This document shows, piece after piece, positions 1 to 5,688 of a stretch of 5,801 nucleotides of DNA. Every line of letters begins with the position of its first letter. Position 1 is the first letter of the stretch. The stretch spans positions 1 through 5,801 of the forward strand of contig DETN01000145.1 of NCBI GenBank assembly GCA_002362155.1, read 5' to 3'. The notes under the pieces were generated by a model. It searched no databases. It was not told the origin of the DNA and worked only from the letters and a program-made list of their open reading frames with translations. The translations under genes were made by a program, and so were the position numbers. The stretch comes from Lachnospiraceae bacterium UBA3287 (GTDB lineage: Bacteria; Bacillota; Clostridia; Lachnospirales; Lachnospiraceae).

Positions 1-765
1 GCGGCTCCCATGGTCCACTGGCCCGAGGTCCTCTTTGCTTATGACGATGTGAGCGGCGCGCTCTTCTCCGCAGACGCCTTCGGCACCTGGGGCGCCGTGG
101 ACGGCTCCGTCTTCATGGATCAGCACGACTTCGACAAGGAATATCTGGACGACGCCAGACGCTACTACGCCAATATCGTGGGCAAGTACGGCCCTCAGGT
201 CCAGGCTGTCCTGAAAAAGGCCGCAAAGGTGGATATTAAGATGCTCCTGCCCCTGCACGGTCCCGTCTGGAGAGAGGACATCGGCAGATTCCTGGATCTG
301 TATCAGAAGTGGTCCACCTATACCCCCGAGACCGACGATATCATGATCGTTTACGGCACCCTCTACGGCAACACCGGCTCCGCCGCCATGGCCGCTTCCG
401 CCAGGATCCGTGAAAAGACCGGCAAAGCGGTTCATGTATTTGACGTTTCCGAGACCGATGTCTCCTACCTGATCGACGCTGTATGGCGCTGCGGAAAGAT
501 CGTTCTCTTCTGCCCCACCTACAACAACGGCCTGTATCCCAAGATGGAGACCTTCCTCCACGATCTGACCGCTCTGGGCGTGCAGAACCGCACCTTCGCC
601 CTGGCCGAGAACGGCACATGGGCTCCTGTGACCGCAAAGCTCATGAGAGCAGAGCTGGAGAACCTGAAGAAGTGCACCGTTCTGGACACCGTACTCACCA
701 TCAAGTCCACTCTGACCGATGAGGAAGCCCTGGACGCTTTCGCAGAAGCAGTGGCACAGGCTTAA
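1..765 (+). CDS. fprA: A-type flavodiiron protein (FprA/ROO family), 3' part, N-terminus outside window
   Basis: Cytoplasmic flavodiiron proteins reduce O2 to water and/or NO to N2O using electrons from rubredoxin or similar donors, protecting anaerobes from oxidative or nitrosative stress. The reading frame is open from base 1, so the ATG at 10 is internal and the gene is cut by the window edge. Numbering visible residues from base 1, His6 (in MVHWPE), Asp25 (in SADAFG) and His86 (in PLHGP) show the H-x18-D-x60-H spacing of the last three diiron ligands in this family; the earlier HxExDH motif is off-window. A flavodoxin domain follows from about residue 114: FMN phosphate loop TLYGNT (120-125), isoalloxazine-loop segments CPTYNNG (171-177) and ENGTWAP (203-209). 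The protein ends right after this domain, with no rubredoxin or reductase extension, which fits class A. Arginine codons are mostly AGA and CGC, whereas the next gene prefers AGG; this fits a highly expressed gene (inference). The family call is firm; the exact substrate is not. Confidence 0.93.
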   Translation, partial: AAPMVHWPEVLFAYDDVSGALFSADAFGTWGAVDGSVFMDQHDFDKEYLDDARRYYANIVGKYGPQVQAVLKKAAKVDIKMLLPLHGPVWREDIGRFLDLYQKWSTYTPETDDIMIVYGTLYGNTGSAAMAASARIREKTGKAVHVFDVSETDVSYLIDAVWRCGKIVLFCPTYNNGLYPKMETFLHDLTALGVQNRTFALAENGTWAPVTAKLMRAELENLKKCTVLDTVLTIKSTLTDEEALDAFAEAVAQA

Positions 766-771
766 GGCATT

Positions 772-1365
772 ATGAACCGTATTTTCTGCATCCTGGGAAA
801 AAGCGCATCCGGAAAAGACACTCTTTACAGAAGGCTCATGGACATGCAGGACCTGGGCCTGAGGAGCGTTGTCACCTATACCACAAGGCCCATCCGCAGC
901 GGAGAAAAAGACGGCAGGGAGTATCACTTTGCCACCGTCCCCGAATATATGGAAGCCAGGGACAGGGGCCTTGTGATCGAATCCCGCTGCTACCAGACGG
1001 TCATGGGCCCCTGGTATTACTACACCATGAACGACGGCCAGATCGACCTGGAAGCGGGGAGCTACCTGCTGATCGGGACCCTGGAGTCCCTGCTTTCCCT
1101 GCAGGCGGTCTTCGGGAAGGAAAGAGTGGTCCCCATCTACGTGGAGCTGGATGACGGAGAAAGGCTCCTTCGGGCCCTTAACAGAGAGCGGGCCATGAAG
1201 ACGCCCCGCTACGACGAGCTCTGCCGCCGCTACCTTGGGGACGAGAAGGACTTTTCTCCGGAAAAGATAGAGGAAGCCGGCATCAGGGACCGGTTCGACA
1301 ACACCGACCTGGAGGCCTGCCTTGGGCGGATCCGGGATTACATTCTGAAGCTTTCCCTGGACTGA
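772..1365 (+). CDS. Guanylate-kinase-like nucleoside monophosphate kinase
   Basis: This 197-residue P-loop kinase has the guanylate kinase fold, whose usual reaction is ATP + GMP to ADP + GDP. Visible motifs are a Walker A loop GKSASGKDT (9-17), with Asp where canonical enzymes have Ser/Thr after the GK, and a GMP-binding-like segment TTRPIRSGEKDGREYHF (37-53) carrying the expected Arg, Glu, Gly and Tyr. Glu70 in VIES matches the family Glu that contacts guanine. The next part diverges: the usual YGT loop reads GPWYYYT (79-85), and the Asp-rich strand (DxD-QG in yeast enzyme) reads IGTLES (101-106). The C-terminal FDNTDLE (175-181) resembles the family's closing N-D segment. It starts six bases after the flavodiiron stop, with only a weak AAGG (764-767) overlapping that stop, so translation may be coupled. 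It lies just upstream of holB, where Bacillus has tmk. Probably a paralogue rather than the housekeeping gmk (inference); substrate uncertain. Confidence 0.8.
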   Translation: MNRIFCILGKSASGKDTLYRRLMDMQDLGLRSVVTYTTRPIRSGEKDGREYHFATVPEYMEARDRGLVIESRCYQTVMGPWYYYTMNDGQIDLEAGSYLLIGTLESLLSLQAVFGKERVVPIYVELDDGERLLRALNRERAMKTPRYDELCRRYLGDEKDFSPEKIEEAGIRDRFDNTDLEACLGRIRDYILKLSLD

Positions 1366-1387
1366 AAAGGGAGCAGAGAAAAAGACC

Positions 1388-2407
1388 ATGTACAGGTTTG
1401 ACCAGATCGTGGGCCAGGAGGCCGTCACAGAGCATCTGCAGAATGCCATAAAGACCGGCAGCATGTCCCACGCCTATATCATTAACGGAGAAAGAGGAGC
1501 GGGGAAAAAGCTCCTGGCCAGGACCTATGCCGCCGCCCTCCAGTGCGAAGATCTGCGCATGGAGGAGGGGCGGCCGGAGCCCTGCGGGGCCTGCCGCTCC
1601 TGCCTCCAGTCCATGACATTTAACCAGCCGGACGTCATCGTCTGGCCCAGAAAGAAACCGCCAAAATACAGCGTCAGGGACGATATCCGGCCCTTTCTGC
1701 CGGACGTTCAGGTAAAGCCCTATCAGAGCCCCTGGAAGATCTATATCTTCGAGGATGCCGAGCAGCTGAATGTCCAGTCCCAGAACGCCCTCTTAAAGAC
1801 CCTGGAGGAGCCCCCGGCCTACGCCGTGTTCCTGCTTCTTGCTAACGGCACCGACAACTTTCTTCCCACGGTCATGTCCCGCTGCATCACCCTGCAGCTG
1901 CGCCAGATCCCCGAGCAAGTGACGGCGGCCTACCTGGAAAAGGAAAAGGGACTGGGAGAAGGAAACGCCAGGCTCTGCGCCCGGTTTTCAAGAGGCAACA
2001 TAGGAAGAGCCCTGGAGCTTTCGGGCAGCAGCGACTTTTCCGATTTTTTAAAGGAGAGCGTAAGGCTCTTTTCATCCCTCCCCGACATGGACGCCTGGGA
2101 GATCGCATCCGCCGCAGAGCGCTTCGGAGCTCCGGAGAGGCTGGAGGATTTCCTGGAGCTGACATCCACCTGGTACCGGGACGTCCTGGTCTTTAAGAGT
2201 ACGGCAGGCAGGGGAGACCTGGTCTTTTCGGACCAGAAGGAAGATATAAAGGCGGCAGCGGGCCGCTTTACCTACGAAAGGCTCCAGAAGGTCACGGAGG
2301 CCGTCTCTTTGTCGGCCGTCCGCATCCGGGGAAACGTGAACGCGGTCATGACCCTGGAGAGCATGCTGCTCCATATCCGGGACGCCTGTCTGCCCGGAAA
2401 GGCCTGA
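1388..2407 (+). CDS. holB: DNA polymerase III delta' subunit (clamp loader)
   Basis: Delta' is the AAA+ stator subunit of the clamp loader that opens and loads the beta sliding clamp onto primed DNA at the replication fork. The 339 residues begin with FDQIVGQEAV, typical of the DnaX/HolB family. The Walker A-like loop is GERGAGKK (34-41), with Lys in place of the Mg-coordinating Ser/Thr. A zinc module follows (Cys53, Cys66, Cys69, Cys72; CGACRSC at 66-72). The Walker B-like strand is KIYIFEDAEQLN (117-128), then QNALLKTLEEPP (132-143), and the SRC arginine-finger motif lies at 164-166. The C-terminal collar region is less conserved. The ATG at 1388 is 22 bases after the kinase stop, with AAGGGAG (1367-1373) as a rather distant ribosome binding site. 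Next to ricT and rsmI, this is the standard Bacillota position for holB. DnaX is excluded by length and by the incomplete Walker A. Confidence 0.93.
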   Translation: MYRFDQIVGQEAVTEHLQNAIKTGSMSHAYIINGERGAGKKLLARTYAAALQCEDLRMEEGRPEPCGACRSCLQSMTFNQPDVIVWPRKKPPKYSVRDDIRPFLPDVQVKPYQSPWKIYIFEDAEQLNVQSQNALLKTLEEPPAYAVFLLLANGTDNFLPTVMSRCITLQLRQIPEQVTAAYLEKEKGLGEGNARLCARFSRGNIGRALELSGSSDFSDFLKESVRLFSSLPDMDAWEIASAAERFGAPERLEDFLELTSTWYRDVLVFKSTAGRGDLVFSDQKEDIKAAAGRFTYERLQKVTEAVSLSAVRIRGNVNAVMTLESMLLHIRDACLPGKA

Positions 2408-2501
2408 AAGAAAAAAGAAGCGGGGGAGAGGAAAAGGCCCTCCGCCCATAAAATATAGAAGGAACCGCCGGCCCCACCGGGGCGGCGGCAGGAAGGAACA
2501 A
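2408..2501 (+). promoter_or_regulatory. holB-ricT intergenic leader with two GC hairpins
   Basis: The 94 bases between holB and ricT hold two possible RNA hairpins. The first pairs 2420-2426 with 2439-2445 (seven pairs, one G-U). The second and stronger pairs 2465-2469 and 2471-2475 with 2479-2483 and 2484-2488: ten GC pairs with one bulged G at 2470 and a three-base ACC loop. No U-run follows the second, so it does not look like an intrinsic terminator. It ends one base before the ricT Shine-Dalgarno AGGAAGG (2490-2496, five bases from the ATG). A CCGCC at 2442-2446 could instead pair with a GGCGG in the downstream arm, so two mutually exclusive folds are possible. A regulatory role is inference; no convincing -35/-10 promoter was seen here. 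Confidence 0.45.
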
Positions 2502-3461
2502 ATGGAAAAAGAAGAAAAGAAAACCACCGGCACAAGGACCATCGTCGGTGTCAGATTCCGGTCGGCGGGCAAGGTATACTACTTTGATCCCGGCCAGCTG
2601 GAAATAAAGAGAGGGGCAAAGGTCATCGTGGAGACCTCCCGGGGCGTGGAATTCGGCACCGTGGTGGGAGATCCCATGGTCATGGAAAGCAAAAAGATCA
2701 ATCAGCCCCTCAAGCAGGTCATCCGTCTGGCTACCTCGGAGGACATCGAAAAGGAAGCCCTCAACCGGATCAGAGAGCGGGAGGCCTTCCGCCTCTGCCA
2801 GGAGAAGATCCGCAGACATAATCTGGATATGAAGCTGATCGACGCGGAGTATACCTTTGACAACAGCAAGATCCTCTTTTACTTTACGGCGGATGGCAGA
2901 GTGGATTTCCGCGACCTGGTCAGGGACCTGGCCGGCGTCTTCCGCACCAGGATCGAGCTCAGACAGATCGGCGTCAGGGACGAGACCAAGATCATGGGCG
3001 GCTACGGCATCTGCGGGAGGCCCCTGTGCTGCCGCGCCTACCTGTCGGACTTCGTGCCCGTCTCCATCCGCATGGCCAAGGAACAGAACCTGTCCCTGAA
3101 TCCCACCAAGATCTCCGGATCCTGCGGCAGACTCATGTGCTGCCTCAAGTACGAGGAGGATACCTACGAGGAGCTTAACCGCTCCCTTCCCAAGCCCGGG
3201 GACGAGGTCAGGGGAAACGACGGCCTCACCGGCGAGGTGGAGAGCGTCAACGTCCTCAGACAGAGGGTCAGGATCCTGGTGGAAGTGGACGACGAAAAGG
3301 AGATCCACGAATACGGCGTAGAGGACATCACCGTGATCAGAAAGCGCCGCAGAGGCCAGGCAAGGACCCCCAAAAAGGAAAAAGAACCCAAAGAGCAGAA
3401 GGAACTTGAAAAGCTCGAGCATGAAGAGAGAAAACCCCGGAAAGGCAGAAACCGTGACTGA
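2502..3461 (+). CDS. ricT: PSP1-domain protein RicT (YaaT), mRNA-processing factor
   Basis: RicT works in Bacillus subtilis with RicA and RicF in an Fe-S-cluster-binding complex that helps RNase Y process mRNAs; it was first described as a stage 0 sporulation protein affecting phosphorelay, competence and biofilm formation. This 319-residue protein has the expected core: an N-terminal beta-rich part (GVRFRSAGKVYYFDPG, 16-31; EFGTVVGDP, 50-58) and the PSP1 domain with two cysteine clusters, CGRPLCC (171-177) and CGRLMCC (208-214), plus FDNSKILFYFTADGRVDFR (119-137). These cysteines are the plausible metal/Fe-S ligands. Residues 281-319 form a very charged Lys/Arg/Glu tail (26 of 39 residues charged), probably disordered; it may contact RNA or a partner (inference). 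The ATG at 2502 has a good AGGAAGG site. The 3' end overlaps trmN6. In Bacillus yabA would follow; it is absent here. Confidence 0.93.
   Translation: MEKEEKKTTGTRTIVGVRFRSAGKVYYFDPGQLEIKRGAKVIVETSRGVEFGTVVGDPMVMESKKINQPLKQVIRLATSEDIEKEALNRIREREAFRLCQEKIRRHNLDMKLIDAEYTFDNSKILFYFTADGRVDFRDLVRDLAGVFRTRIELRQIGVRDETKIMGGYGICGRPLCCRAYLSDFVPVSIRMAKEQNLSLNPTKISGSCGRLMCCLKYEEDTYEELNRSLPKPGDEVRGNDGLTGEVESVNVLRQRVRILVEVDDEKEIHEYGVEDITVIRKRRRGQARTPKKEKEPKEQKELEKLEHEERKPRKGRNRD
3439..3445 (+). promoter_or_regulatory. Ribosome binding site deciding the trmN6 start
   Basis: GGAAAGG lies inside the end of ricT, eight bases before a GTG codon at 3454. This favours the GTG as the trmN6 start over the upstream in-frame TTG at 3406, whose AGAAGGA (3397-3403) is only two bases away, and the ATG at 3421, which has no clear site. 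Confidence 0.5.
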
Positions 3462-4266
3462 GAAGGCGGGATATGACCCGGCCGGCCTGGTCCGGGAAGG
3501 GGAAAGGGTGGACGATCTGCAGCGCGGAGGCCTTCGGATCATCCAGGACCCTTCCCTCTTCAGCTTCGGCATGGATGCGGTCCTCCTTTCGGCCTTTGCC
3601 TCGGAAGATCCCATCCTGCAGCGAAAAAAGGACTTGAGAGGCCTTGACCTTGGCACCGGGACGGGGATCATTCCCATCCTGATGAGCGCCAGGATCCCGG
3701 CAGAGCATCTGACGGGTCTGGAGATCCAGGAGGCATCCGCGGACCTTGCCGGGCGGAGCGTCGCCCTCAACGCTCTTCAGGAGAGGATCTGCATCGTCCG
3801 GGGCGATATCAGAGAAGCAGACCGCATTTTTGCAGCTGCTTCTTTTGATTTTGTGACCTGCAATCCCCCATATATGATCGGATCCCACGGCCTTCAGAAT
3901 CCGGAGAGCGCCAAAGCCATCGCCCGCCACGAGGTCCTTTGCACCTTCGAAGACGTATCCAGGGCGGCGCGGACTCTTTTAAAGCCGGGGGGCCATTTTT
4001 ACCTGGTCCACAGGCCCTTCCGTCTAGCGGAGATCATAAGCAGCCTTACCGGCAGCGGACTGGAGCCCAAGCGCATGCGCCTGGTCTATCCCTACCTGGA
4101 CAGGGAGCCCAACATGGTCCTTCTGGACTGTGTCCGCGGGGGAAAGCCCCGCCTTAAGGTCATGCCGCCTCTGATCGTCTACAGGGAGAGGGGCGTCTAT
4201 ACGGACGAGATCTATGAGATCTACGGCATGGATCCGGAAGAAAAAAAGCATTCAAGACAGACCTGA
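3454..4266 (+). CDS. trmN6: tRNA1(Val) (adenine(37)-N6)-methyltransferase
   Basis: SAM-dependent enzyme of the TrmN6/YfiC (Bacillus YabB) family, which methylates N6 of A37 next to the anticodon of tRNA1(Val). Counting from the GTG at 3454 it has 270 residues. Visible are the family N-terminus ERVDDLQRGGLRIIQ (17-31), FSFGMDAVLLSAFA (36-49), SAM motif I LDLGTGTGIIPI (64-75) with the acidic GLEIQ (88-92) of motif II, and the N6-adenine catalytic motif NPPY (137-140) in FDFVTCNPPYM. A late LLKPGGHFYLVHRP (175-188) strand completes the Rossmann fold. The start is uncertain: a TTG at 3406 or an ATG at 3421 would add 16 or 11 residues, but the GTG has the best-spaced ribosome binding site and matches where family homology begins. 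It overlaps ricT by eight bases, implying translational coupling. The NPPY motif excludes a cytosine or ribose methyltransferase; the exact tRNA target is from family knowledge. Confidence 0.9.
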   Translation: MTEKAGYDPAGLVREGERVDDLQRGGLRIIQDPSLFSFGMDAVLLSAFASEDPILQRKKDLRGLDLGTGTGIIPILMSARIPAEHLTGLEIQEASADLAGRSVALNALQERICIVRGDIREADRIFAAASFDFVTCNPPYMIGSHGLQNPESAKAIARHEVLCTFEDVSRAARTLLKPGGHFYLVHRPFRLAEIISSLTGSGLEPKRMRLVYPYLDREPNMVLLDCVRGGKPRLKVMPPLIVYRERGVYTDEIYEIYGMDPEEKKHSRQT

Positions 4267-4267
4267 G

Positions 4268-4273
4268 AGGAGG
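4268..4273 (+). promoter_or_regulatory. Consensus Shine-Dalgarno for rsmI
   Basis: A perfect AGGAGG lies in the 14-base gap after the trmN6 stop, seven bases before the rsmI ATG. It is the strongest ribosome binding site in the window and supports the ATG at 4281. Confidence 0.8.
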
Positions 4274-4280
4274 AGAGGCC

Positions 4281-5144
4281 ATGCAGGAGAACGGGGCCGG
4301 AACCCTTTATCTGTGCGCCACCCCCATCGGCAACCTGGGGGACATTACAAAACGCGTCCTGGATACCCTGGAGAGCGCTGATCTGATCGCGGCGGAGGAT
4401 ACCCGCAACACCCTGCGGCTCCTCAACCACTTCGGGATCAGGAAGCCTCTGACCAGCTACCACGAATTTAATAAATACGATAAGGCAGAAGTCCTGATCG
4501 ACCATCTCAGAAAGGGAGAGAACATAGCCCTCGTCAGCGACGCCGGGACCCCTGCCATCTCCGATCCGGGAGAAGTCCTTGCGAAAAGATGCATCGAGGA
4601 GGGGATCCGGGTGACCTCCCTGCCGGGAGCCTGCGCCCTGATCACGGCCCTGACCATGTCCGGCATGAGCGCCAGGCGCTTCTGCTTCGAGGGCTTTCTG
4701 CCCCAGGACAAAAAGGAGCATGCCCATATCCTGGACCAGCTGAGGAGGGAGGAGCGGACCATCATCCTCTATGAAGCCCCCCACCGCCTGAAGGAGACCT
4801 TAAAGGATCTGCACAGCGTACTGGGAGACCGGAAGATCACTCTGTGCAGGGAGCTGACCAAGATCTACGAGGAAGCCCTGCCCATGACCCTGGAGGGCGC
4901 CATGGCCTATTATAAGGAGCATGACCCCAGAGGAGAGTATGTCCTGGTGATCCAGGGAGCGGACAGAAATGCCCTGGAGGAGGAAAGGAAAAAGACCTGG
5001 GAGGAGATGTCTCTGGAGGATCATATGAAGGTCTACGAGGACCAGGGCCTTTCCAGAAAGGATGCCATGAAGAAGGTGGCCTCCGACAGGGGGGTAAGCA
5101 GGAGAGACATCTACCAGGCCCTTCTTGCAGGAGACAAAGATTAA
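4281..5144 (+). CDS. rsmI: 16S rRNA (cytidine(1402)-2'-O)-methyltransferase RsmI
   Basis: RsmI methylates the 2'-hydroxyl of C1402 in 16S rRNA, in the ribosomal P site, and with RsmH (N4 of the same base) helps decoding fidelity. The 287 residues show the tetrapyrrole-methylase-like fold with family motifs in order: LYLCATPIGNLGDIT (9-23), AAEDTRNT (37-44), SYHEFN (59-64), LVSDAGTPAISDPG (84-97), LPGACA (114-119), FEGFLP (136-141), YEAPHRL (164-170) and CRELTKIYEE (189-198). The C-terminal small helical domain (about 244-283, including GLSRKDAMKKVASDRGVSRR at 256-275) is present, so the protein is full length. It follows trmN6 by 14 bases with a consensus ribosome binding site. Bacillus usually has a GIY-YIG gene (yazA) between these two; it is absent here. 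The operon ends after it at an inverted repeat. Confidence 0.96.
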   Translation: MQENGAGTLYLCATPIGNLGDITKRVLDTLESADLIAAEDTRNTLRLLNHFGIRKPLTSYHEFNKYDKAEVLIDHLRKGENIALVSDAGTPAISDPGEVLAKRCIEEGIRVTSLPGACALITALTMSGMSARRFCFEGFLPQDKKEHAHILDQLRREERTIILYEAPHRLKETLKDLHSVLGDRKITLCRELTKIYEEALPMTLEGAMAYYKEHDPRGEYVLVIQGADRNALEEERKKTWEEMSLEDHMKVYEDQGLSRKDAMKKVASDRGVSRRDIYQALLAGDKD

Positions 5145-5156
5145 AAAAGATTTGGA

Positions 5157-5238
5157 AAAAAGAAAAGAACAGGATTGGTCCCGGACCGGCGTCCTCTGTG
5201 AAGGCCTGTCTGCGGATGCTGCCTGTTCTTTTCTTTTT
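5157..5238. terminator. Long inverted repeat, probable bidirectional terminator
   Basis: Bases 5157-5173 (AAAAAGAAAAGAACAGG) are a perfect 17-base reverse complement of 5222-5238, separated by 48 bases. The left arm is A-rich and the right arm T-rich, so on either strand a GAACAGG/CCTGTTC stem is followed by a U-rich tract. It lies 13 bases after the rsmI stop, between two converging genes, which is where a bidirectional intrinsic terminator is expected. The 48-base loop is unusually long but has its own small pairings, for example 5183-5186 with 5191-5194 around a CGGC loop. A mobile or repeated palindromic element is an alternative. Confidence 0.7.
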
Positions 5239-5308
5239 AAATGATGAAAGTGAATTCCCGGCGTTTCGTACCGCACGGATAAGATAAGGGATCCGCCGCT
5301 TCTGCCGG
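5239..5308. other. Short spacer between inverted repeat and toxin-like gene
   Basis: Seventy bases downstream of the minus-strand gene. The only structure seen is a weak four-pair stem (5295-5298 with 5306-5309) just after that gene's stop, without a T-run. A 13-codon plus-strand ORF starting ATGATG at 5242 has no support. Composition changes about here from the GC-rich core operon to the lower-GC pair downstream. Confidence 0.4.
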
Positions 5309-5686
5309 CTATTTTACTTCCTGGCCCATTTGAGAAAGTGTTATCTTCCTGTAAGCACCGGCTTTGTCGTTGGGATGAGGCTCCAGACCGATAATGGTTA
5401 TATCAGCCTGATTCGGGCCGTATACCCAGAACATCCGCCCGGCAGCAGGGGTCTTGTTTTCCAGATAAGACTCCCATACTTTCATGCCGTAACGGGCAGA
5501 CAGAGAAGTGATCTCATGAGAATGAAGGCCGGGATGACGCGGATTCAGTGAGAGCAGGTACATGGCTTTACCAAACTGCTTATACAGCTTCTCCTCTTTC
5601 CTGTCCGCCATACCGGTTTTAACTTTATCCTTCAGACTGTCCCAAAACTGTTTCATTTCCGGGACGCCCATGTGTATTTCGTACAT
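5309..5686 (-). CDS. RelE/ParE-like toxin candidate of an uncharacterised family
   Basis: A 125-residue minus-strand protein with the layout of the RelE/ParE superfamily of small toxins, which commonly act as mRNA interferases or gyrase poisons. Two predicted N-terminal helices (about 10-47, including EEKLYKQFGKAMYLLSLNP) lead into RHPGLHSHEI (50-59), then strands KVWESYLENKTPAAGRMFW (69-87) and ITIIGLEPHPND (96-107). The LxxNPRHPGLxxH, W-x-YxxNxTP and ITII-x-EPHP patterns resemble a widespread family I recall mostly as hypothetical or plasmid-stabilisation-like; I cannot name its founding member or its activity. The ATG at 5686 is preceded by GAGGA (5693-5697), six bases away and inside the end of the upstream antitoxin-like gene, so translation is probably coupled. 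GC over 5341-5760 is about 49% by hand count, versus about 63% in a sample of rsmI, suggesting later acquisition. The fold is inferred from pattern only. Confidence 0.6.
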   Translation of the reverse strand: MYEIHMGVPEMKQFWDSLKDKVKTGMADRKEEKLYKQFGKAMYLLSLNPRHPGLHSHEITSLSARYGMKVWESYLENKTPAAGRMFWVYGPNQADITIIGLEPHPNDKAGAYRKITLSQMGQEVK

Positions 5687-5688
5687 AC

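Noticed and set aside
10..12. ATG at 10 as the start of the flavodiiron gene
   Set aside because: The frame is open to base 1 and the diiron ligand His lies two codons after this ATG, so it is internal.
2465..2488. Hairpin in the ricT leader as an intrinsic terminator
   Set aside because: No T-run follows it; a purine-rich ribosome binding site does.
2072..2572. Minus-strand open frame of 166 codons across the holB end and ricT leader
   Set aside because: No recognisable domain, no ribosome binding site, and it lies opposite conserved holB coding sequence.
2346..3770. A 474-codon open frame on the minus strand antisense to holB, ricT and trmN6
   Set aside because: It runs opposite three well-recognised genes, its translation is low-complexity with no recognisable motif, and such frames are common opposite GC-rich codons.
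4221..4784. Minus-strand open frame of 187 codons opposite rsmI
   Set aside because: Shadow of the rsmI frame; every RsmI motif is intact on the plus strand.
5330..5551. Plus-strand 73-codon open frame
   Set aside because: It lies opposite the better-supported toxin-like gene, with no motif of its own.
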